From Engraulis encrasicolus (lineage: Eukaryota; Chordata; Actinopteri; Clupeiformes; Engraulidae), in NCBI RefSeq assembly GCF_034702125.1, contig NC_085862.1, forward strand, positions 13,680,299 through 13,744,298: a DNA stretch of 64,000 nt, read 5' to 3'. The notes under the pieces are model-generated. The model was not told the DNA's origin, made no database searches, and saw nothing but the letters and a program-made list of their open reading frames with translations. The position numbers and the translations under genes are program-made. Positions 43,501 through 55,297 of the stretch are shown here, piece after piece (positions within the stretch are counted from its first letter, which is position 1; every line of letters starts with the position of its first letter).

Positions 43501-46500
43501 CCCTTCCCCTCTCCCTCTCCCTCTCCCTCTCCCTTCCCTTCCCTTCCCCTCTCCGCCCTCCAGGGCCATGTTCACGGGCGGCATGAAGGAATCCAAGCAG
43601 GACACCATCGAGCTGAAGGGCCTGTCGGCGCGTGGCCTGAAGCACATCATCGACTTTGCTTACAGCTCGGAGGTGACGCTGGACCTGGACTGCATCCAGG
43701 TAGGTGTGTGTGTGTGAGAGAGAGAGAGAGAGCGAGAGAGAGAGCGAGAGAGAGAGAGAGAGATTATTTTCAATGTCTTATTTATATTTTGTTATATGTT
43801 TTAGTTTAACTGCACATTGGAGACTGGGTCCCTGCAATGTTTAAATAAAAAGAAAAGAACAAGAAAGAAGGAAAAACTGAGTGTGAAATCCATTTCCTAA
43901 ACTTCTGTGCTGACCCTGTTACCGGTACATAGATTTTTGTCAATAAAGTACTCTTGACTCGACTTGACTTGACTGGAGGACGTGCTGGGGCCGGCGGTCA
44001 TTGTGTCAATGTCATAAACGTTTTATTGTCATGAAAAGTCTGTCTTCACCATAACCGAATATCACTTAATGCCAACAGTCATACATTGACCTACATTATG
44101 ACGCATCCATGACTGCATTATGTCACTGTTATGACGCTGCGTCCAGGACGTGCTGGGGGCCGCCGTCTTCCTGCAGATGGAGCCGGTGGTGGAGCTGTGC
44201 GAGGAGTTCCTCAAGTCGGCCATGAGCGTGGAGACCTGCCTCAACATCGGCCAGATGGCCACCACCTTCAGCCTGGCCTCGCTCAAGGAGTCGGTGGACG
44301 CCTTCACCTTCAGCCACTTCCTGCAGATCGCCCAGGAGGAGGACTTCCTGCATATCCCCATGGAGCGCCTCGTCTTCTTCCTGCAGAGCAACAAGCTGAA
44401 GAACTGCAAGGAGGTGCGCATGCCATTACATTACATTACATTACATTACATTACATTACATTACACTACATTACACTACACTACACTACATTACACTAAA
44501 CTACATTACATTACACTAAACTACATTACATTACACTACATTACATTGCATTACATTACACCACATTACATTACACTAAACTACACTGCAAGGAGGTGCA
44601 CATGACATTACATTACATTACATTACATTACATTACATTACATTACACTACACTACATTACATTACATTACATTACACTACATTACATTACACTAAACTA
44701 CTCTGCAAGGAGGTGCGCATGACATTACATTACATTACATTACACTACATTACATTACATTACACTAAACTACTCTGCAAGGAGGTGCGCATGACATTAC
44801 ATTACATTACATTACACTAAACTACGCTGCAAGGAGGTGCGCATGACATTACATTACACTACATTACATTTGGCTGACGCTTTATAACCAAAGCAATTTT
44901 CAAACGAGGACATAATCATAGCCAGCATCACTACAAAGTGCACAGGAGATATATTATTATACATTACATTACATTACATTACATGGGCAGTCATGGGTAA
45001 GCGGTTAGGGCGTCAAACTTTGTAGCCCAAAGGTTGCCGGTTTGACTACCGACCCGCTAGGTTGGTGGGGGGAGTAATTAACCAGTGCTCTCCCCCATCC
45101 TCCTCCATGACCGAGGTACCCTGGGCATGGTACCGTCCCTTGCACGGGTGAGGCATAAATACAATTTTGTTGTGTGCATTTGTGTGCTGTGGAGCGCTGT
45201 GTCACAATGACGATGGGGAGTTGGGCTTTTGCTTTTTCAATCTTTCCGATCTAAAAGGCAGCATGGATACTTTCCCCAAAAACCCAGTCCAAGAGCAGGG
45301 AGAGGTCGAAAGATGATGACGCGTATTACTTGACAAACGGAAGCCATCACCACCACTGACACAATTGGCTATGGGCTACGTATATGGCAAATGATTAGGG
45401 GTGTAACGGTACACAAAATGGTATGGGAACAAAATAGAAAATCATTTTCTTCCTCAGAACGTTGTTAATTTCACCAAAATACAAACCAAAAAAAGGAAAT
45501 ACATTCAACCTTCCACTTTGGGTCGGAGATTTCATCAGTGTAAGAAATAGTACTTTCTCCTCAAGGTTTCACAAAGACCAAGCCTCTACACCCGTTTTTT
45601 CTTGCATTTTCTCTCAGGGTTCTGCGTGAGCCTCTGCATGTAGTAGCAGTATAAAACACGAACAGAGAAGCCTTTTACTCAACCTTTCGGTATTCGGTAC
45701 AGCACTGTTCGATTCGGTACAGGTCTTTTCGGTACGATACGTCGGTTCGGTTCGATATCGTTACACCCCTACAAACACTCGTAACAGCCAATGAACGGAC
45801 GTTGGCAACCCCAAAACACACCTCCCCTAGGGGAAATGCTGTAGGCGGTCGCCAGGCCATATCTCATTTGTGATATGGTCTAGTGTGAACCAGGCTAACT
45901 GGTTTCAGTCCCAGGAGCAGTATGGGGTCAGGTGCCTTGATCATGGGCAACCTCAGCTATGGAGTGTGGTAGGGAGTGGAAGGGTGGGATTCGAAACTAG
46001 CAACCCTCTGATCTAAAGCCCATCTCCTTAACTGTTGCGTCATGGCTGCCCACACATACAAGCATACAGCAAACTTCTTCCTACCACACACATCGTCTTT
46101 ATTGCCCAGCACGTGTAGCGTGTTCTTTCTTATAGCCTCCACACACACAGCTCATAGCACTTTTTTTGCACTACTGCACCACTGCTCCCCCTCCTCCCCC
46201 TGCACTTTGACACTACTGCACTTGAAGACCCCCACCACTCACTCTGTGGCAATGCTGCACTTTAATCCTCCACCCCGCCCACACACACACACACACACAC
46301 ACACAATATGGACAATTCAGACGAACAACTAATTTCGCTGCATGTTTTGACTTCTGATAATCCTATGCCTGTTCCTCCTTGTAAAACCCCTTGTGACCTG
46401 TAGGTGGAGCTGTTCCAGGCGGCCATCCGCTGGCTGCAGCATGACGAGGGGCGTCGTGCGCGTGCCAGCGAAGTGCTGTGCCACGTGCGCTTCCCGCTCA

Positions 46501-48099
46501 TGCGCTCCACGGAGCTGGTGGACCACGTGCAGACGGTGGACATCATGGTGGAGGACGTGAGCTGCCGCCAGTACCTGCTGGAGGCCTTCAACTACCAGAT
46601 CCTGCCCTTCCGGCAGCACGAGATGCAGTGCCCTCGCACCCTCATCCGCTCCGACGCACTCTCGCTCATCGCCTTCGGCGGCACCCCGTACACCGACAAC
46701 GACCGCACCGTCAGTGGAAAGGTACATCGTCGTCTTCTTTCAAGACTTGGGTTTTTTGTTTTAGCCAGGTCACACACCTTCCTAGTGACGCAATACCGTC
46801 AGTGTTGCTTCTAGTCAGGACAGGACCAATGCGAATATCGTTTCTGAGCTCCTGAAAAAATCGGGAGCTTCTCCCACTTTGTCGAACTCTACTCCCCTCT
46901 GCACTCCTCTATTCTACTCTCTACTGTACACTGTTCTGCTCTCCTCTATTCTCTCCACTCCTCCCCTGCCCTTTCCTCTATTCTCCTCTATTCTCTCCTT
47001 TCCTCTCCTCTCCTCCATTCTACTCTGCTCTGCTTTCCTCTCCCCTCCTTTCTTCTCCTCTGCTTTACTTTACTCTCCTCTGCTTTCCTTTCCTTTCCTC
47101 TATTCTCCCCTCTACTCTCTGCTCTCCTCACCTCTCCTCTCCTCTCCTCGGCTCTCCTCTCCTCTCCCCTCCTGTCTTCTGCTCTCCTCTCCTCTCCTCT
47201 CCTCACCTCTTCTCTCCTCTCCTCTCCTCCACCAGGTGTTCTTCCTCCCCGACGTCACGGCTCGTCAGTTTAAGGAGCTTGGTGAGATGGAGGGGGGTGG
47301 TTGCAGCCACGCGTGCGTGGCGGTGCTGGATAACTTCGTCTACGTGGTGGGCGGGCAGCACCTGCAGTACCGCAGTGGAGAGGGGGCGGTGGACGCCTGC
47401 TTCCGCTTCGACCCGCACCTCCGCACCTGGCTCCGCCTCCCCGCCATGCAGGAGGGCCGCATCCAGTTCCAGCTCAACGTGCTGCAGGGCCAGCTCTACG
47501 CCAGCGGGGGGCGCAACCGCTCCGGCAGCCTGGCCTCCGTGGAGCGCTACTGCCCCAAGAAGAACGAGTGGAGCTACGTGGAGTCGCTGAAGCGGCGCGT
47601 CTGGGGCCACGCCGGCGCCACCTGCGGGGACAAGCTGTACGTGTCGGGCGGCTACGGCGTCTCCGTGGAGGACAAGAAGACGCTGCACCGCTACGACCCC
47701 GCCGCCGACGCGTGGGACTTCAAGGCGGCCATGAACGAGGCGCGCGTGCTGCACGCCATGATCTGCGTGGGCGAGCGCGTGTACGCGCTGGGGGGCCGCA
47801 TGGACCACATGGACCGCTGCTTCGACGTGCTGGCGGTGGAGTACTACGCCCCCGATGCTGACCAGTGGACCACGGTGAGCGCGCTCCGCACCGGCCAATC
47901 GGAGGTGGGCTGCTGCCTCCTGGGTAACAAAATCTACCTGGTGGGTGGGTACAACTGGCACCTGAACAACGTGACGAGCATCGTGCAGGTGTATAACACC
48001 GAGACCAACGAGTGGGAGCGAGATCTGCATTTTCCCGAGTCGTTTGCGGGAATCGCGTGCACGCCCATCATCTTACCACAGACTACGACCCAACGATGA
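40592..48099 (+). CDS. klhl26: KLHL26 BTB-BACK-Kelch protein
   Basis: Kelch-like protein, by family expected to be a substrate adaptor of a CUL3 ubiquitin ligase; its substrate is unknown to me. Exons: 40592-40635, 41449-41631, 43564-43699, 44147-44413, 46404-46721, 47236-48099; total 1812 nt, 603 residues (human about 615). The BTB fold covers about residues 35-150 (GQLLDVVLAI, HKAVLASCSDYFRAMF), the BACK domain about 155-260, and six kelch repeats about 310-590, with repeated GG pairs such as YVVGG, YASGG, YVSGG, YALGG and YLVGG. Exon 1 gives MAELDGEFSERSQNS, aligning with the human acidic start; a second ATG opens exon 2. Exon 6 is very GC-rich. Long pyrimidine tracts precede exons 3 and 6, so upstream reading through them is intronic. 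Confidence 0.97.
41733..42380. mobile_element. TIR element built of palindromic ctcctggacacgga motifs
   Basis: About 646 bp in klhl26 intron 2. TGATCTCCAAAA-type ends and blocks of gtgctcctggacacgga, alternately direct and inverted, form terminal repeats over 100 bp long with internal short repeats. No target duplication is clear and there is no coding sequence. Confidence 0.75.
42926..43235 (+). mobile_element. tRNA-derived SINE copy 1
   Basis: gggcagtcatgggtaagcgg opens a tRNA-like head with A-box-like GGTAAGCGGTTAGG and B-box-like GGTTCGACTGC, followed by a unique body (ctccatgactggggtaacc; cttgcacgggtgaggcata). A second copy at 44985-45240 matches for most of its length. It lies in klhl26 intron 2. 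Confidence 0.85.
43245..43563 (+). repeat. 300-bp pyrimidine tract before klhl26 exon 3
   Basis: Almost pure C/T on the plus strand, mostly CCCTT and CCTCTCC units, ending at the acceptor CCTCCAG (43563). It opens long artificial frames on both strands. Confidence 0.95.
43978..44002 (+). repeat. Copy of the klhl26 exon 4 start in intron 3
   Basis: gacgtgctggggccggcggtc near 43979-43999 mirrors the true first bases of exon 4 at 44147 (gacgtgctgggggccgccgtc) with a few mismatches. The bases before it, tggag, do not form an AG acceptor in the same place. Confidence 0.7.
44404..44975 (+). repeat. TTACA repeat array with captured klhl26 exon 4 edge
   Basis: Directly after exon 4 comes a (TTACA)n-type array. 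The exon end and donor, ctgcaaggaggtgcgcat, recur inside it near 44586, 44703, 44775 and 44827. Thus the exon edge became part of a higher-order tandem repeat. Confidence 0.93.
44985..45240 (+). mobile_element. tRNA-derived SINE copy 2
   Basis: Same family as 42926-43235: gggcagtcatgggtaagcgg, then gttgccggtttgactaccg and tgcacgggtgaggcataaa. It is in klhl26 intron 4, just beyond the TTACA array. Confidence 0.85.
45398..45771. mobile_element. hAT-like MITE, TAGGGGTGTAACG ends
   Basis: TAGGGGTGTAACGGTA at the left and inverted GATATCGTTACACCCCTA at the right enclose about 374 bp, with repeated cggtac/ttcggt motifs. The flanking 8-mers match only in part (caaatgat, caaacact), so the insertion is older. 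klhl26 intron 4. Confidence 0.75.
46895..47235 (+). repeat. 340-bp pyrimidine tract before klhl26 exon 6
   Basis: CTCCTCTCC-type sequence runs with few purines up to the acceptor CCACCAG at 47235. The frame stays open through it into exon 6, giving a false upstream extension. Confidence 0.95.
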
Positions 48100-48250
48100 G
48101 GTCACTGGGCCGAGTACACTGGAAAGGGATCCAAGCAAATACACTGACTGGCCACAAAAAGAGAAAAGGGAATGCTTCACTGGGTCCTGTATCCAATTAG
48201 TAAAAAAGGATACTCATCAAAAAAACTTGGGCGTCCAAACTTCCATGAAA

Positions 48251-48363
48251 AGATAAAAAAACACTATTTGAGGCACTCCTTACTAAAGTTAAAAAGCCTT
48301 TATTGAACACTAAAGTCTTTTTAACTTTAGTAAGGAGTGCCTCAAATAGTGTTTTTTTTATCT
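48251..48363. repeat. Perfect hairpin with arms of about 46 bp
   Basis: acactatttgaggcactcct and the following bases return as an exact reverse complement after a loop of about 20 nt. It lies 150 nt past the klhl26 stop, so probably inside its 3' UTR. It may be a small foldback transposon or an RNA hairpin. Confidence 0.85.
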
Positions 48364-49330
48364 TTAAACTGACTGGCCATCTTGGGTACAGTAGGTTTGC
48401 ATCACCCCCCCCCACCCCCCACCCACACACACATTTCTCACCACACACACACATGCATACTACAGTACATTCTCACACGTGTACATTACAAGCACTTACT
48501 GTCTTTCAGGCTTTTGTTGCAGACCAAAACTGTGCTGAAAACTCTCAGGATTTTACCTAGCTGGTGAGAATGCCTGGGGTACGGGAGGAGGAGGAGGAGG
48601 TGGTGGAGGGGGGAGGGGAAGGCAGGCCATAAACTCTGAATGTGAATTTCAGGTGCATTAAGTACATTTGAGGAGCATACTGACTTATTTTTTTTGTTTT
48701 CTTCTCTCTTGTCATATTCTTCCTTTTTCTGACCAATGTTGTTGTGCAGCACACCATTTACTGTACGTTTAATTAGGATCTGTGTTTTAACAGTGTTTTT
48801 GTTGTTGATGCTAAGGTGCCTGCCACGATGAACAACCAAGACTGACACATCAGACTTCTCATCTGCAATATCAGGATCATGCAATAACATGCCGGCTGGC
48901 TCGGCGTATATCCTTATTGAGCATTTAGTACAAGTATTGTGGGCGATAAATAGATTTCAGGATTCCAACAACATGCTGCAACTTGCAAGCATTCAATTTG
49001 GTGCCCCATATGAGTGACTGACATGGATTTGATCATTCCAACAATATGCCGCAACTTGCAAACATTCAAATTGGTGCATAAGTGCAAGGAGAGCTCCATT
49101 GTGATGAGGAATTGTGGTGGTGTGTGTAGACCTAAAAGAAACTGTCCTCATGTCTTGCATGTACTGAACGTATGTGAACCAGAACTGCGGTAAGGCGGGT
49201 TACACTTAACTTGACGGCAGCATCATATGCATGGCATGACTGTGTCAAATCGGTGTCATGGTACAGTCATGGAGGAGTCATAAACATGATATCAATGTCA
49301 TAAACGTATGGTCATGAAAAGTTGACATTT

Positions 49331-49535
49331 TGCTACGTTTACAGGAGACATTTAATTTGGAATTAACTCTAATTAACGAACTTTAATTCTGAATAAAGCT
49401 TAATTCCGCTTTGAAAATGTCATAAACACCTTAACACCTCGCAATTCGGAATTGAATGAAAGATCAAAGTAAACTTGACGGAACTATTTAATTCTGAATT
49501 ATTAATTCAAAATTAAAAACGTCATGTAACGTAGC
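49331..49535. mobile_element. MITE with TGCTACGTTTACA ends
   Basis: TTGCTACGTTTACA and inverted TGTAACGTAGCAA close about 205 bp of attcgaattaa-rich DNA. A related piece lies near 21035-21130 in upf1 intron 19. Confidence 0.6.
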
Positions 49536-51659
49536 AATTTTTAAGGCTGTCTATTCCATAACCGAATGTCACTTAATGAGAACAGACATTGACATAATGT
49601 TAAAAACGCATCCATGACTGTGCTATGACACTATTATGACACTGTAATTTCACATCTATGAGGCCCGTGTCGAGTAAAGTGTTACTGTAGGAGTAGGCCT
49701 ATACCAGAAAGAAGGCTTAGTCACTTGCCAGAGTATTTCTCTGACCAAGAGGTACAACTATTAATTTTAAGATCCTTGCAGCTTCGTTTGATAAAATTAT
49801 GAAGGATGAGCCTTCAACGAACCCGCCTTTTTAGTAAGGGTTTTACGACTCTAAGGCTAACTCGACTGGGTTAGACACTAAATCACATTTTGGAATATGG
49901 CCCACACATGTTGAATACATCCCAGTTTAGTGAGATCACAGACCAAAAGGAATGAAGGCATCCAAGGCCATGGCTGAAGAGGGCTGTGGACCATTGGCGT
50001 AACGCATGTATGGGCTCATATGGACCCCCCCCCCCCTGCCTCGTGGGGGCTGAGGGGGTATACTTTTCGCCCCTGCTGTGGACACCTGTCCCACCTGCAT
50101 CCTGGTGGGAGACTGTAGCGCTGTAGTGATGGGATATGGCCACATGGTGGTGCTGTAGTAGAACTGGAGGGAACACTTAAGAATTCACACACAAGCCCAA
50201 CATGAACAGGCCTTTTGGGATCGTCTGTAACATGATAAACTTGATGTAACATTTTTGTTTTGTTTTTTCCTTTTTTTCGATTTTGAAGCACAACATTTGT
50301 CTTGTAAATGGCTACCCATGTGTAGGGTTTCACCATGTTGCCTTGGTTTATGTGTTTTGTGTCTTACTTGTGTTATTGTTGCATTGCACGCTGATTGAGA
50401 AAGCACATTATTCACATATTTCCCAAATACATACTATGAAGACTTAAAGAAATAAGAATGTAGCGTTGACCGTATTGATCAGAGATGTCTTAAAGGTTCT
50501 ATGATGTTAAGTGGAAGAATTAAAGTCGGATTACAAGCCTGTTCGTCCAAGTTCACACATAGTCTAGATATCTTATCTACATGATCTGTTCTAAGATTTC
50601 TGGGGGAAAATATCTCCATTCCATTTTTATCATTTTCTTCTTTTAGAATGTACACTATGAATGGCTAAAACTCTGAACACTACTAAAAGCAGAATGTTTT
50701 GTTTAAAGTTGATACTACTGTCTCTTTATTATTATATTAATTTTGTCCATGATGACGTGTAATCTTTTTGTTTACCTCTTCTTTAAGTTGACAAAAGCTG
50801 CTCTTCCATGAAACCACAATCCCCATTCCAGTAGAATTTATTTCTAGTTCTCATTTTCAGAGATGAGTTGAGCTGAATGAATCTGAATTTAGCTCTGTCC
50901 TGAAGTCCATGAAGTGTTTTGTGTGTTGTGTTTGTCACTGTAAATATTCCCAAAATGACAGCAGTGATTGAATGAATCAGCAAACATATCGCCAAATGCT
51001 ATTGTCTGAAAGAGAAGAATGGCATTGCCTCTCTTTCCTCTTCTCAGTTGCTTAAGATAAAATCAATGACAGTACAGTAAGGTCATGATTTTGGATTTTA
51101 TTGACAAATGAAAATCACTAAAGGCTATAGGATTTTGTTATTCGTAATATTTATGATTTTATTATCTGGAGTTTTTGTGCAGCTGCATAGAGGTTCAGAG
51201 GTTCATACACTTCACACACACAGAGGTTCAGCTCTTTCCTATATTGAAGTGCAGGCCATAGGAACAGCATGGACTCCGACTTACAGTGATGCTACTATGC
51301 TGGCTTCATTTCAGGAATGCATTTCTCGAAAGCATACTTGTTAGCCAGGTAGTAACTTGGGTAGTTACCAATGGGAAATTCAATTACAAACAATAAAGTA
51401 GCTAATAAATGCACCCCAGATGAGATCACTTTTGAGTCAACTTTTTGTTTGAACTGTGGTTGTTTTGGCAGACTTTATTTTTCCCTGTCTGGGAGTCTTA
51501 CCATGGTTTGGAATACCCTTCCAAACCATGCACTTACAATATATTTTAATTCCAAGATATTTAGATTAAATACTATGTTTGTTCATGGTATTCATTTTGG
51601 TTGTCTTATCTCCTGACCAAATCCAGGCTAATGCGAGTGTTAAGATATAACCATGGGGG

Positions 51660-51935
51660 ACCATGTCAGGGGTGCATTTCTCAAAACCAAAGTTGCTTAC
51701 TACATTAGCTACTTTGATGTTTTCAATGCATTTTCCCATTGGCAACTACCGAAGTTGCTAATAGGCTAACAACTTCTCTTTTGAGAAACTCACCCCAGGG
51801 GTGCATTTCTGGAAAGTGTAGTTGTTAGCAGTTAGCAACTTCGGTAGTTGCCAATGGGAAATTGCATTGCAACCAACAAAGTAGCGAACATAGTTAGCAA
51901 CTATGCTTTCCAGAAATGCACCCTAGGCTGATGCA
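51660..51935. mobile_element. Two adjacent MITEs with GGGGTGCATTTCT ends
   Basis: The first unit runs from ggggtgcatttctcaaa to tttgagaaactcacccca and the second starts at once with ggggtgcatttctggaaag and ends ctttccagaaatgcaccct. Another copy lies near 51306-51418 and a half copy near 17205-17292 in upf1. Confidence 0.75.
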
Positions 51936-52504
51936 AATGTTTAGGCGTGACCATGGGACCATGTCAGGACTGTACTGAAGACAAAGCAAAAGCAGCACTC
52001 CACTTGTGTCTGATGATCATTTTGTTGTGATGGGTGGTGCAACAACTCTAAGGAGCTGGTGATTACACATATGTGAATATTTTTAAATGTGGATTTGCTT
52101 TTATCCCTTTACGTACATCAATCATGAGTTTTTACAAGGAAGAGCGCGACACTGCTTCTTCACGGTGCACCACTTTCTATTTTTCTTGGGGCTGATGTTT
52201 CGTCACTTAGGCCTTCATCAGTGTGTCCCTTTACGTACAAACACGACATGTGGATAAAAGTAAAAACTCCATTGTGACAGGTGCGTTTTAGCCCCTCAAA
52301 TGGGATAGTTTAAAACCAGAGATTTGAAAATCTGTTTACGTGTAAATGAGAGACCAAAACCACTGCGTTTTTGAAATATCCATATATGTGTAAACGGCTC
52401 CTGAATGTAGGGGTGTATACCCCAACTCTGTCCTGCTGTAGTTGTATGTTTATTTCGATGCCCTGTCTTTGATGAGAATGGGTTGTAAACAAAATACTCA
52501 ACAG

Positions 52505-52524
52505 AAGTGTGTGTGTGTGTGTGT

Positions 52525-52581
<57 letters not shown>

Positions 52582-52606
52582 TGTGTGTGTGTGTGTGTGT
52601 GTGTGC
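52505..52606 (+). repeat. TG microsatellite
   Basis: A run of TG units with two TCTG interruptions. Cys-Val frames across it are artefacts. Confidence 0.95.
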
Positions 52607-53749
52607 TAACTGTTCCTCAGATGTTATTGCTTGCTTGCTTGCTTGTTTGTTTGTTTGTTTGTCAAATTACATGTTGTTTGTTTTGTATCTTTATTTGTGG
52701 TTCCAAATAAAACATTCGCTTAAAGGATCTGAGTCTTGGATCTGGATTTACCTCAAGAGAGTTCTGCTCACCTAATACGTGCCCTGCAAGCAAAATTAAA
52801 AAAAAAAAAAAAAAAGATAGCAGCTATTTTTGGCATGCTGTAAACGGTGCCATCTACTGGTAGGCTGATTGAAAAAAATGAAAACTGCAATGTGGTTCAG
52901 AGTAGGAATGGCCAGATAGGAGAGGGAGGGGGTACGTTCCAATATGCAACCTTGCGTCCTCCACTTGTGCTTGTGGCCTCATATCTGACAACACGTGAGC
53001 TTAGAATTATAAGGTTCTATCTCCGTTTAGGGTAGTTCTGAGATATTGAGCATCAAAGTTTTTACATCCCAGCTGGCAAAAGTGTTATGTAGTATAATCT
53101 ACTTTTATAGCTCAACAAGACCATCACCCTACAGACACTTTAAGGACAGAATATCAAAATCCTGGCACATTTGGAAATGGGATTTTTTAACATGGCCCAA
53201 ATGGAGATAGAACCTTATAATTCTGAGAGCTCTGATTCTGTTCAGAATTATAAGGTTCTATCTCAATTTTTACAAATAAACCCCTACATTTCAAAGAATA
53301 AATGTATATAACCATTAATTTTAATCAATTTATGTATTTAGAATACAAGCACACAGCTTTCACTATAAAATATAATATACAACATTATAGTATAGGCCTA
53401 CATCACAGTCAAGCGAGTTTGTAAAAAAAGAAATGTTTTATTTTTTTTTTCAAAGATCATGGACATGGAAAAATTACAACATTTTGAACATTTTAATTAA
53501 AAAATATGTCATTTTTAAAAGAGTTCATTTATTTAATTTCACCCTTTATATCCCCTTCTCTCCAGCCGTATACCCCCCCCTTACACTGTTACTAAACATC
53601 ATTAAACACTTTTTAAAAACACATTGTTTATTTAAGATAGTGCTAAACTATGAGACACTTTTATTATTTATTATTCTGTATGTTTGTTTTGTTATGTATG
53701 ATTTACTTCATGTATAGATGAACTTCAGATATCACTCTCTATCCATACC

Positions 53750-53830
<81 letters not shown>
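53750..53830 (+). repeat. CA microsatellite
   Basis: About 40 uninterrupted CA units, just beyond the 3' end of the DUF7869 pseudogene. Confidence 0.97.
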
Positions 53831-53832
<2 letters not shown>

Positions 53833-53965
53833 TTACTAAACATCACGAAACACTTTTTAAAAACACATTGTTCATTTATTTTATACGCTAGGGTTAAACT
53901 ATGAGACAGTTTTACTATTTATTATTCTGTATGTCTGTTTTTGTATGTATGTTGTACTTCAGATT

Positions 53966-55203
53966 TCACTTTCTAAATACTGCGCTGTAGTAGGCTTTGT
54001 CAACAGCAGGCATGTACTTGAACATAGATAAAAGGTCAGTCTTCTTTGCCTCTGCAATGGTGTTTTTGTTGGTTAGATACTTTGGCTTGGGCAGCAAGAG
54101 TGCTGTTGGCATGTTAGACCTGGTTTTGGTGTTAGAGCCCCTAATATCTACCTGTATGGGAAGCTGAGCATGAGAGGTACTGTACTGTACACTGAACAGA
54201 TTTTGAGTGAATGTAATTTGGGTCACTGAAGCAAATGGTATCTGCTTGTACTGGAAAAGTTTGGCACATGACTGAAAGTCTTTGAAATCTGTTTCTTTCA
54301 TCTGGATGACAGTGTAAGGATTAGTTCTGTTCGCTCTCAGAAGGACACGCAAGAATGACAATGGGCTGTAAAACTCTGAGCTTGCCATTGCCTTTTCAAT
54401 GTTGCTATGCATATTGTCCACTTCTTGGACAGCCGAGTGGCCAGGCGTAGAATATTTCATTGTGATCTTTTGGATTTTGGCATTTCTGGACAAGAACTCA
54501 ACAATTGCAAAAGACATAATAGAATTTCTATTTTGTGGCACACAGCTGTCACTCCATGTTACTATCTCAGTTACTTCAGGATGGTCTTGAACCACTCTTT
54601 CAAGTATTTTGACTATGGCACTTGCCATGTCATTCCCTCCTCTACCGGACATTGGCTCTGTCCACACAGCACAATACCCTTTTTTAGTAAGTGAGCTGTG
54701 GGCAGTCATATTATAGAGATTCATCTTCCTTTTATAAAAGAATGAACTAACCTCAGCTCGTGGACATGAGATTACATTTTCTAAGTCAAAACAGAGCGTA
54801 AGTTGCTGTTTGTCATCTCTATCTCTTTGACGCTCTTGGCGCATGGCATTTTTTTCATTGACATGTTTATTGTGTGCATCCTCTTGGTGCTGGTTTAACA
54901 ACCCCTGTTTTTGTGCTGCTGCATGTGCCTCACACTCATCACACCTGTCTGATTTGGGGACATGGAACCCAAGATTAAACTCAGTGTTAAATATAAATCT
55001 GTAGTAAGAGCACATGTGGTTTTATAGAGATCATACATCTTGGCCACATTTAAAGTTGGCTCCAGATATTGCTTTTGGGTGCGGGCACGACAGTAGTGTG
55101 ACTCGACTACAGGGAAAGACCTAATGTGCTCCAGCACCTTCTCTTTTTTGTTCTCATCTATTCGTTTTTTAGGATGCTTTCCCCGTGCATCTGGTTTTGG
55201 CAT
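53966..55203 (-). pseudogene. DUF7869-type transposon-associated protein, frameshifted
   Basis: The longest intronless frame of the window outside known genes (349 codons, 53966-55015) continues N-terminally in another frame (54895-55203). The break is near 55015-55030, just after KMYDLYK, where about ten family residues also seem missing. Visible blocks: RIFNTEFNLGFHVPKSDRCD-like start with CxxC spacing, LCFDLENV, FFYKRKMNLYN, WSDSCVPQNRN, and GHSAVQEVDNMHSNIEKAM. These match proteins annotated DUF7869 that are abundant in fish and invertebrates, as I recall. The spaced acidic residues (FDL, SDSC, EVD..H..IE) suggest an RNase H-like transposase fold; that is inference. No AUG-led complete protein remains. 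Confidence 0.75.
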
Positions 55204-55232
55204 GCCAGCCTGGCTTCTCTTTTGGTGAATTT

Positions 55233-55297
55233 AGGTTTTGCGAGAAATTGAAATATAATGCTGTTACAGCATTATATTTCAATTTCTCGCAAAACCT
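55233..55297. repeat. Short perfect palindrome
   Basis: aggttttgcgagaaattg and the following bases return inverted around 55265, with arms of about 31 bp. It lies where the DUF7869 block joins the MITE-type right end, so it may mark a rearranged junction. Confidence 0.85.

Larger units (their letters stand above)
48100..52930. other. klhl26 3' region, no further gene recognised
   Basis: After the klhl26 stop the DNA has no conserved exon. It holds a 46-bp-arm hairpin (48251-48363), inverted-repeat elements near 49331-49535, 51306-51418 and 51660-51935, and TG repeats near 52508-52605. AATAAA motifs at about 49393, 51390 and 52705 are possible klhl26 3' ends; none can be chosen from sequence alone. 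Confidence 0.5.

Noticed and set aside
43116..43809. Several overlapping long frames on both strands
   Set aside because: They arise from the CCCTT pyrimidine tract around klhl26 exon 3; only the exon part matches a protein family.
44131..44499. Alternative-frame protein over klhl26 exon 4
   Set aside because: Shadow frame of a GC-rich coding exon; the BTB-BACK frame is the conserved one.
46879..47235. Upstream extension of the klhl26 exon 6 open frame (Ser/Leu/Pro-rich)
   Set aside because: It is a C/T tract ending in a splice acceptor; exon 5 joins exon 6 in phase and matches the family.
47203..48030. 275-codon minus-strand frame opposite klhl26 exon 6
   Set aside because: High GC at third positions keeps the antisense frame open; the protein is His/Val/Ala-rich with no family likeness.
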